A DNA stretch of 46,562 nucleotides from DASRRB01 sp036732755 (GTDB lineage: Bacteria; Planctomycetota; B15-G4; SIAN01). Of this stretch, positions 1 through 11,168 are shown one piece after another. Position 1 is the stretch's first letter. Each line of letters opens with the position of its first letter. The stretch is from contig DAINBU010000024.1 in the NCBI GenBank assembly GCA_036732755.1, positions 1-46,562 on the forward strand, written 5' to 3'. The translations under genes and the position numbers were made by a program. The notes under the pieces were generated by a model. That model saw only the letters and a list, made by a program, of their open reading frames with translations. It was not told the origin of the DNA and did no database searches.

Positions 1-2201
<2,201 letters not shown>

Positions 2202-2252
2202 CGGAAAGCTCCCTCCTGCGGCGGGGCTGCGGCAAGTTGCACGCTGCCCCGC

Positions 2253-5048
2253 TTAGCCGGCACCTCCGGGCGCGCACCGAGTCGTTCCCCGTGCGGATTC
2301 GTCGGGAGTCACCGGCGACCTTGAGCGCTTCTTACCGACCCGGATCGCGAGGGCGAACAGCACCAGCACGACCCCTGCACCCACCCCTCCCGCCCGGAGG
2401 CCGCGCGCGACCGAATCGGGCCGGTAAACGAGCTCCACCGTGTGACGCCCGGCGGGGACCGCGACGCTCAGGAAACACCCGTGCGTACGCCGGATCGTCG
2501 CGTCTGCGCCGTCGATTCTCGCGCGAAATCCGGCCGCATTCTCGGTGACCACCAGGACGGTACCCGCGTCGCTCTCGACCTGCGCCTCCATGTTCCCGCG
2601 CCCGTGTCGGAACGCGACGACGCGCCCGGCGCCGGGATGGGTGCCCTCGCCCGCCTCGTCGAAGGCCGCGGCGGTGCGCGGATCGACGCGCCGCGCGTTC
2701 ATGTCGGCCGCGTTCATCCAGCGCTGCAGCGTGAAGGCGCGCGGGAGTGCTCCCCGGTTCTCGTAGAGGGCGAGCCCGCCGTGCCGCCAGCGCTCCTCGA
2801 AGCCGCCCGGCGCCTTCTCCGTGCTGAGCGCCCAGCGGACCCCCATGAAGTCGAAGAGCGCGCGGCTGATCGTCCCCGGCTCCAGCGCGAGGGTGGAGAA
2901 GTCGAGCTCGACCCACGGCACGTCGGCGAAGTCGCGGTTCAGGAAGCGGAGCAGCGTCACGTAGGCGGCCGGCTCGAGGGCGTCGTAGCCCCGCATCACC
3001 TCGAGCCCGAAGAGCACGTGCAGGCTCGGGTGGATCGCGGTGCGTGCCGGGAAGATCCGCGACGGGCCGTATTCGACACGGTCCTCCTGCAAGATCGGGA
3101 TCGGGTCGACGGCCCCCGGCATCCGGTCGCGCGGCGTCGTCGCGTTGTAGTCGAGGCCGAAGAAGGCGAGCTCGCCGATCGCGACGAAGAGGATCCCGGG
3201 CGCGAGCCAGCCCGGCCTCAGCAGCGCCGCCGCGAACACCAGCGCGAGCGCGAGCAGCGGGACGAGCCAGCGCAGCGACGGCCGCGGCGCGCGCGTGAGG
3301 TCGATCCGCCAGTGGTGGCCGATCGTCTCTCCGGTGCGCACCTCGAGGTCGAGCAGCCCCTCCTCGAGCCGCTGACTCCCGACCCAGCGCCACTCCCACG
3401 CTGCCCTTCCGCTTCCCACCTCCTTCGCCTGCGTCCGCCCGACCTCGACGCCGTTGGCGAGGATCGTCACCGGGCCGGCTGCTGCGCACTCGCCGAAGAG
3501 CGATGTCCCGAGTCCGTCGGGTCCGGCGTCGATCAGGGTGGGCGCATCGATCGCGCGCGCGAAAGTCGACTCGACCGGCGCAAGCGCCCCCGCGACGAGC
3601 GCGAGCGCTGCGACCATGCAGCGTCCCAACCCGCGCGCGCCGCCCGGTGCCTGCGCCGCCGCGCTCCCGGAGAGCGACGTGACGCCGAGCGCCGCGAGGA
3701 GGGCCAGCGCGAGCGCCACGAACGCCAGTGCCCGCGTCGAGCCGGTCTGCTCGAGGTTCGGCACCGCGTCGAGCAGCTGCGCGACGAGCGGCACGCGGAG
3801 GAGGCGCGCGCCGACGACCAGCAGCGCCACCGCGAGGGCGCGCACCGTCCGATCCCCGCCGCGCAGCGCCGTCGCGAGCGCCAGCGTGAAGAGCGCTGCT
3901 CCGCAGAAGCCGGCCGTCACGTCGTTGTAGGTGAGCGGCCCGCCGTACGTCCCGCCGTCGAGCGACCGCCCGTACCAGTCGGGCAGCAGCTCGAGCACGA
4001 GCGTCGGCCGCAGCCCGAGCGCGCGCAGCGTCACCCCGCTCGCGGCCACCAGGAGCAGCGCGCCCGCGCGGCCCGCGGCACGCGTCCCCTCCTTCCGCCA
4101 GAGCGCGACGCCCCACGTCGCGGCCGCGACCGCGGCCGCGCTCCCGGCGAGGCCGGCCGCCGAGAACGGCTCGAGTACGGGCCGGAACAGGCTCGGCGTG
4201 CGCTGCCGCAGGAGCAGGCCGAAGCTCGCCTGCGCATATTCGAGGAAGGGCAGCCACTGCGGCGCCGCCAGCAGCGCCGCCGCGCCGCCCGCCACCGCGA
4301 GCGCTCCGAGCGTGCGCCCCTTCTGTCCCGACCCTAGCCAGCGGCACGCTCCGAAGACCGCGGCCCCGAGCCCGACGTAGAGCGACGTCTCGGGATGGCC
4401 GCCGACCAGGACTTGCCACGCGACCAGCGCCAGCAGCGCCGTCCGGCCTGCGCGCGGCTGCTCGATCACCGCCTCGACCGCGAGCAGCAGCCACGGCGCG
4501 AACACGGCGACGTTGGTGAGGCAGGAGCTGATCCAGACGACCTGGAACGCGCAGAACGCGAAGGCGAACCCGGCGAGCGCCGCGCCGAGCCCGTTGGCGC
4601 CGAGGCGGCGCGCGAGGAGCCACGCGCCGAAGCCCGCGACCAGCCACTTGAGGAAGGCGCAGAGCGCGAAGGCGGGCTCGAACGGCAGGAGCACGAAGAG
4701 CCAGGTGAACGGCGAGAAGAGCGCCGAGCTCATGTTCCCGAGCCACGGCGCGCCGGCGTAGCTCTCGGGCGTGTAGAGCGGCGACTCGCCGCCGCGCACG
4801 ATGTGGCGCGTGAGCCACTGCATCGGCAGCCAGACGGTCGGCGGGTCGGCGAGGTTCACGTTGTGGACCGGCGGCGGCGGCGCGAGGAGGCTCCAGGGCG
4901 CGACGTCGCGCGCGACCGTCTCGGTCGAGACGAAGACCTCGCCGAGCAGCGCGCGCCCGAGGTGGAGCGCGGCCAGCAGCGCGAGCGCCGCGACGAACAG
5001 CACGAACGGGCGGGACGCCCGGCCGCGCCGATCTTCCGCTCCGTCCAA
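2253..5048 (-). CDS. YfhO-family multi-pass membrane protein (GT-C-like)
   Basis: 931 aa if TTG 5048 is the start. I chose it because GGAG lies 9 nt upstream and the hydrophobic N-terminus (RPFVLFVAALALLAALHL) follows directly; the open frame continues to 5681 but that extension is antisense to the next gene. Many transmembrane segments fill the first two-thirds, with the motif GGHPETSLYVG that YfhO-like proteins carry between helices. A soluble C-terminal part (AFTLQRWMNAADM, then GRHTVELVYRPDS) ends in one last helix and a basic tail. YfhO proteins are GT-C-fold enzymes that in Gram-positives glycosylate lipoteichoic acid using lipid-linked sugars; the substrate here is unknown. It is divergent from the GT2 gene, with only 24 bp between starts, and a paralogue lies at 11169-13961. 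It ends 51 bp before prkA, in the same direction. Confidence 0.8.
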   Translation of the reverse strand: MDGAEDRRGRASRPFVLFVAALALLAALHLGRALLGEVFVSTETVARDVAPWSLLAPPPPVHNVNLADPPTVWLPMQWLTRHIVRGGESPLYTPESYAGAPWLGNMSSALFSPFTWLFVLLPFEPAFALCAFLKWLVAGFGAWLLARRLGANGLGAALAGFAFAFCAFQVVWISSCLTNVAVFAPWLLLAVEAVIEQPRAGRTALLALVAWQVLVGGHPETSLYVGLGAAVFGACRWLGSGQKGRTLGALAVAGGAAALLAAPQWLPFLEYAQASFGLLLRQRTPSLFRPVLEPFSAAGLAGSAAAVAAATWGVALWRKEGTRAAGRAGALLLVAASGVTLRALGLRPTLVLELLPDWYGRSLDGGTYGGPLTYNDVTAGFCGAALFTLALATALRGGDRTVRALAVALLVVGARLLRVPLVAQLLDAVPNLEQTGSTRALAFVALALALLAALGVTSLSGSAAAQAPGGARGLGRCMVAALALVAGALAPVESTFARAIDAPTLIDAGPDGLGTSLFGECAAAGPVTILANGVEVGRTQAKEVGSGRAAWEWRWVGSQRLEEGLLDLEVRTGETIGHHWRIDLTRAPRPSLRWLVPLLALALVFAAALLRPGWLAPGILFVAIGELAFFGLDYNATTPRDRMPGAVDPIPILQEDRVEYGPSRIFPARTAIHPSLHVLFGLEVMRGYDALEPAAYVTLLRFLNRDFADVPWVELDFSTLALEPGTISRALFDFMGVRWALSTEKAPGGFEERWRHGGLALYENRGALPRAFTLQRWMNAADMNARRVDPRTAAAFDEAGEGTHPGAGRVVAFRHGRGNMEAQVESDAGTVLVVTENAAGFRARIDGADATIRRTHGCFLSVAVPAGRHTVELVYRPDSVARGLRAGGVGAGVVLVLFALAIRVGKKRSRSPVTPDESARGTTRCAPGGAG

Positions 5049-5072
5049 GCCGAGAAGCTCCGCTTCCGCGTA

Positions 5073-5882
5073 ATGAGGACGGAACCGGGTACGCTCGTGC
5101 GCCCGGCCGCTCCCCTCCTCCACCTCCCCGAAACCGCGCCGAACGTGCTGAGCGTCGTCATCCCCGTCTTCAACGAGGAAGCTCGGCTGCGCGAGACGCT
5201 CGCGACGGTCGGCCGCCATCTCGAGCAGCTCCGCGCCGGACGCGGAATCGACCGCTGCGAGATCGTCGTGAGCGACGACGGAAGCGCGGATCGTAGCGTC
5301 GCCGTCGCGACGGAACTCGCGCGGGAGCTGCCGCTCGTGCTCGTCCGCGGCGAGAAGAACCTCGGCAAGGGCGCGGCGGTGCGGCGGGGGATGCTCGCGG
5401 CCGGGGGCGACCCGGTCTTCTTCTTCGACGCCGACCTCTCGACGCCGCTCGACCAGATGGCGCCGTTCCTCGACGCGCTCGCCCGCGGCGCCGACGTGGT
5501 CATCGGGACGCGCAAGCACGCGGCGGCCACGATCGTCCGGCCGCAGCCGTGGCACCGCGTGCAGCTCGGGCTCGCCTACACGCGCCTCACCAACCGCCTG
5601 CTCGGCCTCTCCTTCAGCGACTTCACCTGCGGCTTCAAGGCGTTCCGCGCCGCGGCGGCGCGCGCGATCTTCACGCTGCAACGGCTCGAGCGCTGGTCGT
5701 TCGACGCCGAGATCCTCTTCCTCGCGCGGCGGCTCGGCTGCCGGGTCGACGAGATCCCGGTCACCTGGTCCGACCGCCCCGACAGCCGCGTCCGCGTCGG
5801 CAGCGCGGTCGTGAAGTCGTTCCTCGAGCTGCTCGAGATCCGGCGCAACGCGGCGCGCGGCGACTACGAGCGGCGCGCGTGA
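5073..5882 (+). CDS. GT2 glycosyltransferase, dolichyl/polyprenyl-phosphate glucosyltransferase-like
   Basis: 269 aa, ATG at 5073; no strong ribosome site, and GTG in the ...PNVLSVVIP stretch is an alternative start. Residues 25-35 hold VVIPVFNEEARL, the GT-A nucleotide-binding opening. VVSDDGSADRS and FFFDADLSTPLDQM supply the Asp residues for metal and nucleotide binding, and DFTCGFKAFR is typical of the DPG-synthase (dolichyl-phosphate beta-glucosyltransferase) subfamily. Expected reaction: transfer of a hexose from a nucleotide sugar to polyprenyl phosphate at the inner face of the membrane. No C-terminal membrane helices are seen. It overlaps the next gene by 4 nt (GTGA), so the two are probably translationally coupled, which suggests this enzyme makes the donor used by the membrane protein downstream. 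Confidence 0.85.
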   Translation: MRTEPGTLVRPAAPLLHLPETAPNVLSVVIPVFNEEARLRETLATVGRHLEQLRAGRGIDRCEIVVSDDGSADRSVAVATELARELPLVLVRGEKNLGKGAAVRRGMLAAGGDPVFFFDADLSTPLDQMAPFLDALARGADVVIGTRKHAAATIVRPQPWHRVQLGLAYTRLTNRLLGLSFSDFTCGFKAFRAAAARAIFTLQRLERWSFDAEILFLARRLGCRVDEIPVTWSDRPDSRVRVGSAVVKSFLELLEIRRNAARGDYERRA

Positions 5883-7903
5883 GAGGGCTGCGCCGGTGGC
5901 TTCGGCATCCGGCGGCGCCTTGGGCGGTCGCGCTCGCCGCGGCCCTCGCGCTGCCCGGGATGTTCCTGCGCGACCCGGTCCTCTTCGACACCTTCTCGAT
6001 CGTGGTGAAGGGGCGTGTCCTCTCGCCGCTCGAACTCTTCGCGCCGGCGCAGACCGAGGTCGCGAACCCCTACTACCGGCCGCTCCTCGCGCTCCTCGTC
6101 CACGAGCTCTGGGAGGTGACCGGCGGCAGCCATCTCGCGCAGCGCGCGCTCGCGCTGGCCGGCGTCGTCTTCGCGGCGCTCGCGCTCGCCCGCTTCGCGC
6201 GCGTGCTCGGGCAGCCGCGGCGTGTCGCGACCGCGGCGGTCCTCCTCTTCGCGCTGCTGCCGGGCAACGTCGTCACGGCGGCATGGCCGATCGCGGTCAA
6301 CTGGTCGCTCTCGGGCGCCTTCACGCTGCTCGCGGCGGCGGAGCTCGTGCAGCTGGTGCAGCGGGTGCAGCCCGTGCCCGTGCGCGTGACTGTCGCGCGC
6401 GCCGCGATCGCGCGCGCGCTGCTCTTTTCCCTGCTCGGCCTCCTCTGCTCGGAGACGCCCTACCAGCTCGTCGCGCTCGCGCCGGTCGTCGTGCTCTTCC
6501 TGGTCGTGCCGTCCGCGGGCGCGCGCCGTGGAGCGGCGCTGGGCGCGCTCGCCGTCGCATGGGTCGTCCTGTGCGCCCTCGTCCTCGTCCACTTCCTGGT
6601 CTTCGAGCGGACGGCGCAGAACCTCGCGACCACGGCGCCCATGGTGAGGATCGCGAATGCGTTCCGGACCTTCCCGCAGTATCTCGCGGGCGCGCTCGGC
6701 GGCGACGACCTGACCGGATCGCGTACGCTCGCGGCCGTCGTCGGTGCCGTCGCGCTGGTCGGGCTGCTGCGCGCCCGCCGGAGCGCGCTCTTCCTGGTCG
6801 CCTTCGCGCTCGCGGCGCCGCTGCCCTTCGCCGCGATCGGCCACAACGGCCGCTACGGCCTCTATCCCGCGGCGGCCGCGCTGCTCGCGGTCGCCGCCGG
6901 CGCGCGCCGCGGCGTCGCGCGGATCGCCGCGCTCGCCGGCGCGCGCTCGCCCGGCGCGCGGCGGCGCGCGCTGGCGGCCGGCGACTTCGTCCCGCTCGTG
7001 CTCGGCATGGGATTCCTGCTGCAGCTCCCGCCGCACCTCGCGACGCTGCGCGACGTCGGAAGCGCGACGGCGCAGCTCCTGGCCGACCTCGATTCCCACC
7101 GCGCCGAGGTCGCCGACGTCGACCACACCGACTTCGTGAACGTCCCCTACTCGCTGCGCTGGCCGCTCTTCGAGCGGCTCGGCGTCACGCGGCCCGAGCA
7201 GCTGGTGGCGCCGCCGTTCCGCTCCTGGCTCTGCACCGACGACGCCTACTTCGGGCTCGAGGCGGCCGGCCCCGCGCGCGCGGAGAGCACGCGCGCGCTC
7301 GTGCTCGACGGCGGCCGCCTCGTGGTTCGTCCGGCGCAGGCTCCGCTCGGAGAGCGGCGGTTCGAGCCGGCGATCTTCCTGGCCGGCGGCTTCGAAGTCG
7401 CGGCGCGTCCCGACGGTCTCGCGACCGGCAGCCCGGCCGAGCAGGAGTTCCGCGCCGGCCTCCTCGCGCGCATCGCGAAGCTCGCGGCGCCGCGCGACCA
7501 CGTCGTGCTCGAGCGGGCGCCCGAAGGCCTCGTCGCGCCGCTTCCGACCGAGAAGCTCGCCTGGCGGATCGAGCCGCTCGCGCCGTCGCCCGCGCTCGAG
7601 GCGGCGGTGCGCCAGCAGGCGTCGATCCTGGCGGTCCGACTCGTGGCCGAGGTCGAGGTCCCGCGCGCCGCGCTCCTGGTGGTCGTCACCTACCTCGCAT
7701 CGGAGGATCCGCTGCACCGGCTCACGTGCGACACGGGCCGCTTCTGCGACCTGCTCGCGGCGACGGTCGACGGCCGGCCTTCACCGATCCTTCCCGCGTT
7801 CGTGCACGGCTGCGGGATCGTCGTCCCTGCGGGAAAGCACGAGGTCGTGCTGCTGCAGAAGATCCTCGCCGGAAACGAGTTCGGCATCGGCGGAGGCCGC
7901 TGA
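5879..7903 (+). CDS. Multi-pass membrane protein, GT-C-like, function unknown
   Basis: 674 aa from GTG 5879, overlapping the upstream stop by 4 nt. Roughly ten hydrophobic segments occupy residues 10-380. The motif ANPYYRPLLALLVHELW after the first helix resembles the YRPL segment of TMTC-like and other GT-C glycosyltransferases. Residues from about 395 to the end form a soluble domain ending in a beta-rich part (HRLTCDTGRFCDLL, then PAGKHEVVLL). No family could be named with confidence. The position between a polyprenyl-phosphate sugar synthase and other glycan genes favours a periplasmic sugar transferase using a lipid-linked donor; that is inference from context. A short terminator-like hairpin follows the stop codon immediately. 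Confidence 0.75.
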   Translation: MRGLRRWLRHPAAPWAVALAAALALPGMFLRDPVLFDTFSIVVKGRVLSPLELFAPAQTEVANPYYRPLLALLVHELWEVTGGSHLAQRALALAGVVFAALALARFARVLGQPRRVATAAVLLFALLPGNVVTAAWPIAVNWSLSGAFTLLAAAELVQLVQRVQPVPVRVTVARAAIARALLFSLLGLLCSETPYQLVALAPVVVLFLVVPSAGARRGAALGALAVAWVVLCALVLVHFLVFERTAQNLATTAPMVRIANAFRTFPQYLAGALGGDDLTGSRTLAAVVGAVALVGLLRARRSALFLVAFALAAPLPFAAIGHNGRYGLYPAAAALLAVAAGARRGVARIAALAGARSPGARRRALAAGDFVPLVLGMGFLLQLPPHLATLRDVGSATAQLLADLDSHRAEVADVDHTDFVNVPYSLRWPLFERLGVTRPEQLVAPPFRSWLCTDDAYFGLEAAGPARAESTRALVLDGGRLVVRPAQAPLGERRFEPAIFLAGGFEVAARPDGLATGSPAEQEFRAGLLARIAKLAAPRDHVVLERAPEGLVAPLPTEKLAWRIEPLAPSPALEAAVRQQASILAVRLVAEVEVPRAALLVVVTYLASEDPLHRLTCDTGRFCDLLAATVDGRPSPILPAFVHGCGIVVPAGKHEVVLLQKILAGNEFGIGGGR

Positions 7904-7904
7904 A

Positions 7905-7925
7905 CCCCGCGTTGCGGGGGATTTT
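7905..7925 (+). terminator. Putative intrinsic terminator
   Basis: Perfect 6-bp stem CCCCGC / GCGGGG with a GTT loop (7905-7919), then GATTTT. It begins one base after the stop of the membrane-protein gene. The T-tract is short, so termination may be partial. Confidence 0.45.
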
Positions 7926-7940
7926 CGAGCGTGCTACTGT
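7912..7940 (+). promoter_or_regulatory. Putative sigma70-like promoter for the FAD oxidoreductase gene
   Basis: TTGCGG (7912-7917), a 17-bp spacer, then TGCTACTGT, which fits an extended -10 (TG-n-TA-n-n-n-T) with the hexamer at 7935-7940. The -35 overlaps the terminator hairpin. Transcripts would start near 7947, about 40 nt before the ATG. This is pattern matching only; the organism's consensus is unknown. Confidence 0.3.
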
Positions 7941-7986
7941 CCCCGGCCCGTTTTCCCGTCGCGCGATCGCGGAGCCTCCCTCGCTC

Positions 7987-9390
7987 ATGCCGGAGACCGT
8001 CCACATCCTCGGCGGCGGTCTCGCCGGGATGAGCTGCGCCGCCGATCTCGCCCGGAGCGGGACCCCCGTCCGCGTCCTCGAGGCCTACCCGCAGGTCGGC
8101 GGGCTGGCGCAGTCGTTCACGTTCGACGGCTTCGTCTGCGACTTCGGCCCGCACCGCTTCCACAGCAATCGCGCGCAGATCAACGACCACGCCAAGGTCG
8201 CGCTCGCCGGCAACGTCCACGACCGCATCCGCCTGTCGCGGATCTTCCTCTTCAAGCGCTTCTTCCACTATCCGCTGCGCGCCGGCAACGTCATCACGAA
8301 CCTGCCCAAGACCGTGCTCGTGCGCGCGTTCGTCGACTACTGGATCATGTGGGTCCGGCAGAAGATCAAGCCGATCCCCGACGACAGCTTCGAGAGCTAC
8401 ATCCGCAAGCGCTTCGGCGACACGCTCTACCGCATCTTCTTCGGCACCTACACCGAGAAGACCTGGCAGATCCCGCCGAGCCAGATCTCTCCCGACTGGG
8501 CGTCGCAGCGCATCACGCTGCTGAACCTCTGGGACGTCGTGAAGAAGACGCTGACGCGGCCCAAGGACGTGCCGCGCACCTACGTCTCGAAGTTCATCTA
8601 TCCGCGCGAGGGCGGCATCGGGTCGATCGCGAAGGGCTACCAGGCGATCGTCGAGAAGGGCGGCGGGACGGTCGTCACGTCGGCGCCGGTCCGCAAGATG
8701 AAGGTCGCCGGCCACCGCATCGTCGCGGTCGTCTACGAGAAGGACGGCAAGCTGGTCGAGGAGAAGGTCGCGAAGGTCGTCAGCACGCTCCCGGTCAATC
8801 GCCTGGTCGAGATGCTCGACCCGCCGGCGCCGCCCGCGATCCTGCAGGCCGCGAAGGACCTGAAGCACAAGGCGATCGTCTTCGTCTACCTGCTGCTCGA
8901 CAAGGAGCAGGTGACCCCCGACCACTGGGTCTACCTCCCCGAGAAGCACCTCACGATCCACCGCATCAGCGAGTTCAAGAACTTCGCCGAGAGCATGTGC
9001 CCCAAGGGCAAGACGCTCGTCTGCGCCGAGATCACCTGCAGCGAGGGCGACGAGCGCTGGAGCCGGACCGACGCCGACCTGATCGACGTCTCGATCCGCG
9101 ACCTCGCGACGATCGGCCTGATCAAGAAGGAGGAGGTGCGCGGCTCGACGATCCGGCGCGTCCCCTACGCCTACCCGCTCTACGACCTCGCCTACCGGAA
9201 GAACCTGCAGACGCTGCTCGGCCACCTGCGGCCGATCACGAACCTGATCTCGACGGGTCGCCAGGGGCTGTTCCGCTACGGCAACATGGACCATTCGATC
9301 GCCATGGGCGCGCGCGTCGCAAAGACGCTCGCGACCGGCCAGGGCCCCGACCACGGCGAGGTCGCGACCGAAGACGAATCGTTCGACTGA
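7987..9390 (+). CDS. FAD-dependent oxidoreductase (protoporphyrinogen-oxidase/amine-oxidase-like fold)
   Basis: 467 aa, ATG at 7987. The N-terminus HILGGGLAGMSCAADLARSG is the FAD dinucleotide-binding loop, followed by an acidic strand end (RVLEA) and QVGGLAQSF. CDFGPHRFHSN, FGTYTEKTWQIPPSQIS and the C-terminal GRQGLFRYGNMDHSIAMG are typical of a flavoprotein family that recurs in bacterial exopolysaccharide clusters, annotated loosely as protoporphyrinogen-oxidase-like or amine oxidoreductase. The substrate is unknown; a sugar or lipid-linked sugar is plausible from the neighbours, two methyltransferases and glycosyltransferases. It is not a convincing UDP-galactopyranose mutase. It ends 8 nt before the next start, so the two are probably co-transcribed. 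Confidence 0.8.
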   Translation: MPETVHILGGGLAGMSCAADLARSGTPVRVLEAYPQVGGLAQSFTFDGFVCDFGPHRFHSNRAQINDHAKVALAGNVHDRIRLSRIFLFKRFFHYPLRAGNVITNLPKTVLVRAFVDYWIMWVRQKIKPIPDDSFESYIRKRFGDTLYRIFFGTYTEKTWQIPPSQISPDWASQRITLLNLWDVVKKTLTRPKDVPRTYVSKFIYPREGGIGSIAKGYQAIVEKGGGTVVTSAPVRKMKVAGHRIVAVVYEKDGKLVEEKVAKVVSTLPVNRLVEMLDPPAPPAILQAAKDLKHKAIVFVYLLLDKEQVTPDHWVYLPEKHLTIHRISEFKNFAESMCPKGKTLVCAEITCSEGDERWSRTDADLIDVSIRDLATIGLIKKEEVRGSTIRRVPYAYPLYDLAYRKNLQTLLGHLRPITNLISTGRQGLFRYGNMDHSIAMGARVAKTLATGQGPDHGEVATEDESFD

Positions 9391-9398
9391 TCCCCGCG

Positions 9399-10340
9399 AT
9401 GCCAAGCGCCGTCCCCGACGAGATGGGCAGCGCGCCGCGCCTCGACGTGAAGTCCGCGCGGTGGGACATCCCCTGTCTGCTGTGCGGGTCGGCGCGCCGC
9501 GTCGTGATGCACGAGAAGGCGCCCTTCCAGATCGTGCGCTGCGCCGAGTGCGGGCTGGTCTACACCCTGCCGCGGCTGCCCGCCGACGCGCTCGAGGCGA
9601 TGTACCAGTCGGACTACTGGAAGAGCGGCGCGGCGAAGGACTTCGGGTACACCGACTACGTCGCCGACGAGCCGCTCTACGTGAAGACGTTCCGCATGCG
9701 CGGCGAGCTCGTCGCGCGCCACCGGCCGCCGCCCGCCCTGCTGCTCGACGTCGGCTGCGCGGCCGGCTTCGCGCTGACCGCGCTGCGCGAGCGCGGCTAC
9801 GACGTGCGCGGCGTCGAGCTCTCGCGCCCGATGGCCGAGCTGGCGCGCCAGCGCCTCGGCGACGGGGCGGCGATCCACTGCGGAGTCCTCGACGAGTCGC
9901 TGTTCGGCGGCGCGAAGTTCGACGTCATCACGATGTTCGACGTCGTGGAGCACGTCGAGGACCCGATCGCCTTCCTTGCCACCGCGCGCCGCATGCTCGC
10001 GCCGGGCGGGATCGTCGTGCTCGAGACGCAGAACGTCGCCTCGTGGTTCGCGCGCCTGATGGGCGTCCGCTGGCAGCACTACAAGTTCCAGGAGCACCTC
10101 TACCACTTCGACCCGCGCACCATCCGCGTGCTGCTCTCCAAGGCGGGCCTCGAGCTGGTCGAGTGGTCGCCGCGGCGCGGCGGCAAGCACGTCTCGCTGC
10201 GCTTCCTGGTCGAGCGCGCCGGCCGCGTCCATCCGCTCCTCTCGACGCTGTTCGCGCCGCTCAAGCTGCTCGGCGGCACCACGCTCTACGTGAACCTGCG
10301 CGACGAGATGCTGGTCGTCGCGCGGCCGGCGGGGAGCTGA
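9399..10340 (+). CDS. Class I SAM-dependent methyltransferase with N-terminal zinc ribbon
   Basis: 313 aa, ATG at 9399; ATG 9423 is an alternative start, and neither has a clear ribosome site. Residues 24-60 form a ribbon with two CxxC knuckles (CLLC and CAEC), a common prefix in sugar-modifying C-/O-methyltransferases of the Methyltransf_23 type. Motif I is LLLDVGCAAGFALTAL, the post-I acidic residue is in VRGVELS, and motif IV is FDVITMFDVVEHVEDP. Then APGGIVVLETQN and FQEHLYHFDPRTI, the latter typical of nucleotide-sugar or lipid-linked-glycan methyltransferases. Likely role: methylating a sugar in the surface glycan. It is followed 7 bp later by a second methyltransferase. Confidence 0.85.
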   Translation: MPSAVPDEMGSAPRLDVKSARWDIPCLLCGSARRVVMHEKAPFQIVRCAECGLVYTLPRLPADALEAMYQSDYWKSGAAKDFGYTDYVADEPLYVKTFRMRGELVARHRPPPALLLDVGCAAGFALTALRERGYDVRGVELSRPMAELARQRLGDGAAIHCGVLDESLFGGAKFDVITMFDVVEHVEDPIAFLATARRMLAPGGIVVLETQNVASWFARLMGVRWQHYKFQEHLYHFDPRTIRVLLSKAGLELVEWSPRRGGKHVSLRFLVERAGRVHPLLSTLFAPLKLLGGTTLYVNLRDEMLVVARPAGS

Positions 10341-10347
10341 GCGGCCC

Positions 10348-11136
10348 GTGGACGAGCTCGCCGCCCGCCAGTTCATGGAGCTCGAGCGCGTCCACTGGTG
10401 GTTCGAGGGGCGCCGCCGCGTCTTCTTCGACGTGCTCGCGCGCGCGCTCGCGGGCCGGCGCGACCTCGCGATCCTCGACGTCGGCTGCGGCGCGGGCGGG
10501 ATGCTGGGCGAGCTGCGCCGCTTCGGCGAGCCGGCCGGCCTCGAGATCTCGACCGAGCTGCTCGGCGCCGCGCGCTCGCGCGGCTTCACGCGCCTGCTGG
10601 TCGGTTCTGCGGAGCGCCTGCCGGTGCGCGCCGGATCGCTCGACCTCGTCACCGCCTTCGACTGCATCGAGCACCTCGTCGACGACGTCGGCGCGGCGGC
10701 GGGCTTCTACCGGGCGCTCAAGCCGGGCGGCCGCGCCTTCTTCTCGGTGCCGGCGTGGCAGTTCCTCTACGCGGAGAACGACCGCGTCGCGATGCACCAG
10801 CGCCGCTACCGGCGCGGCGCGCTCGTGAAGAAGCTGCGGAGCGTCGGCTTCACGATCGAGCGTGCGAGCTACGTGAACGCGCTGCTCTTCCCGCTGATCG
10901 TGCCGGCGGTGCTGCTGCTCCAGTTCAAGCAGCGCTTCCTCAAGCGCTCCGGCGCGGCGCCCGAGACCAACCTGAGCTACTGCCCGCCGCGCCCGCTCAA
11001 CGCGCTGCTCGCCGCGATCTTCTCGAGCGAGCGCTTCCTCCTGCGCGCGTCCGACCTGCCGCTCGGCCACTCGCTGATCGTGCTCGCGCGCAAGCCCGAC
11101 GACGCGCCGCGCCCGGCCGCCGCCGGCGTCGCTTGA
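10348..11136 (+). CDS. Class I SAM-dependent methyltransferase
   Basis: 262 aa, GTG start at 10348 with GGGGAG about 11 nt upstream, inside the end of the previous gene. The SAM motif I is LAILDVGCGAGGML, motif IV is LDLVTAFDCIEHLVDD, and ALKPGGRAFFSVPAWQFLY is the usual strand after it. FQFLYAENDR-type and QRRYRRGALVKKL segments match methyltransferases found in polyprenyl-glycan clusters. A hydrophobic stretch (NALLFPLIVPAVLLLQF) may anchor it to the membrane. It lies immediately downstream of another methyltransferase and upstream of a YfhO-like gene, so glycan or lipid-carrier methylation is the most likely role; the acceptor cannot be told. Confidence 0.83.
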   Translation: MDELAARQFMELERVHWWFEGRRRVFFDVLARALAGRRDLAILDVGCGAGGMLGELRRFGEPAGLEISTELLGAARSRGFTRLLVGSAERLPVRAGSLDLVTAFDCIEHLVDDVGAAAGFYRALKPGGRAFFSVPAWQFLYAENDRVAMHQRRYRRGALVKKLRSVGFTIERASYVNALLFPLIVPAVLLLQFKQRFLKRSGAAPETNLSYCPPRPLNALLAAIFSSERFLLRASDLPLGHSLIVLARKPDDAPRPAAAGVA

Positions 11137-11168
11137 CTCGCGCCCGCGCGGGGCGATCCTTCCGGCGA

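Noticed and set aside
5049..5681. N-terminal extension of the leftward YfhO-like gene by 211 codons
   Set aside because: The extension is antisense to a well-conserved GT2 domain and lacks membrane segments; TTG 5048 has a ribosome site and precedes the first helix.
5896..7986. N-terminal extension of the FAD oxidoreductase to 1164 aa
   Set aside because: The added part is out of frame with the membrane-protein gene on the same strand and has shadow composition; the flavin loop begins at ATG 7987.
7987..9390. UDP-galactopyranose mutase
   Set aside because: It shares the FAD fold and CDFGPHRFHS resembles the mutase opening, but the rest does not match Glf as I know it and the length is larger.
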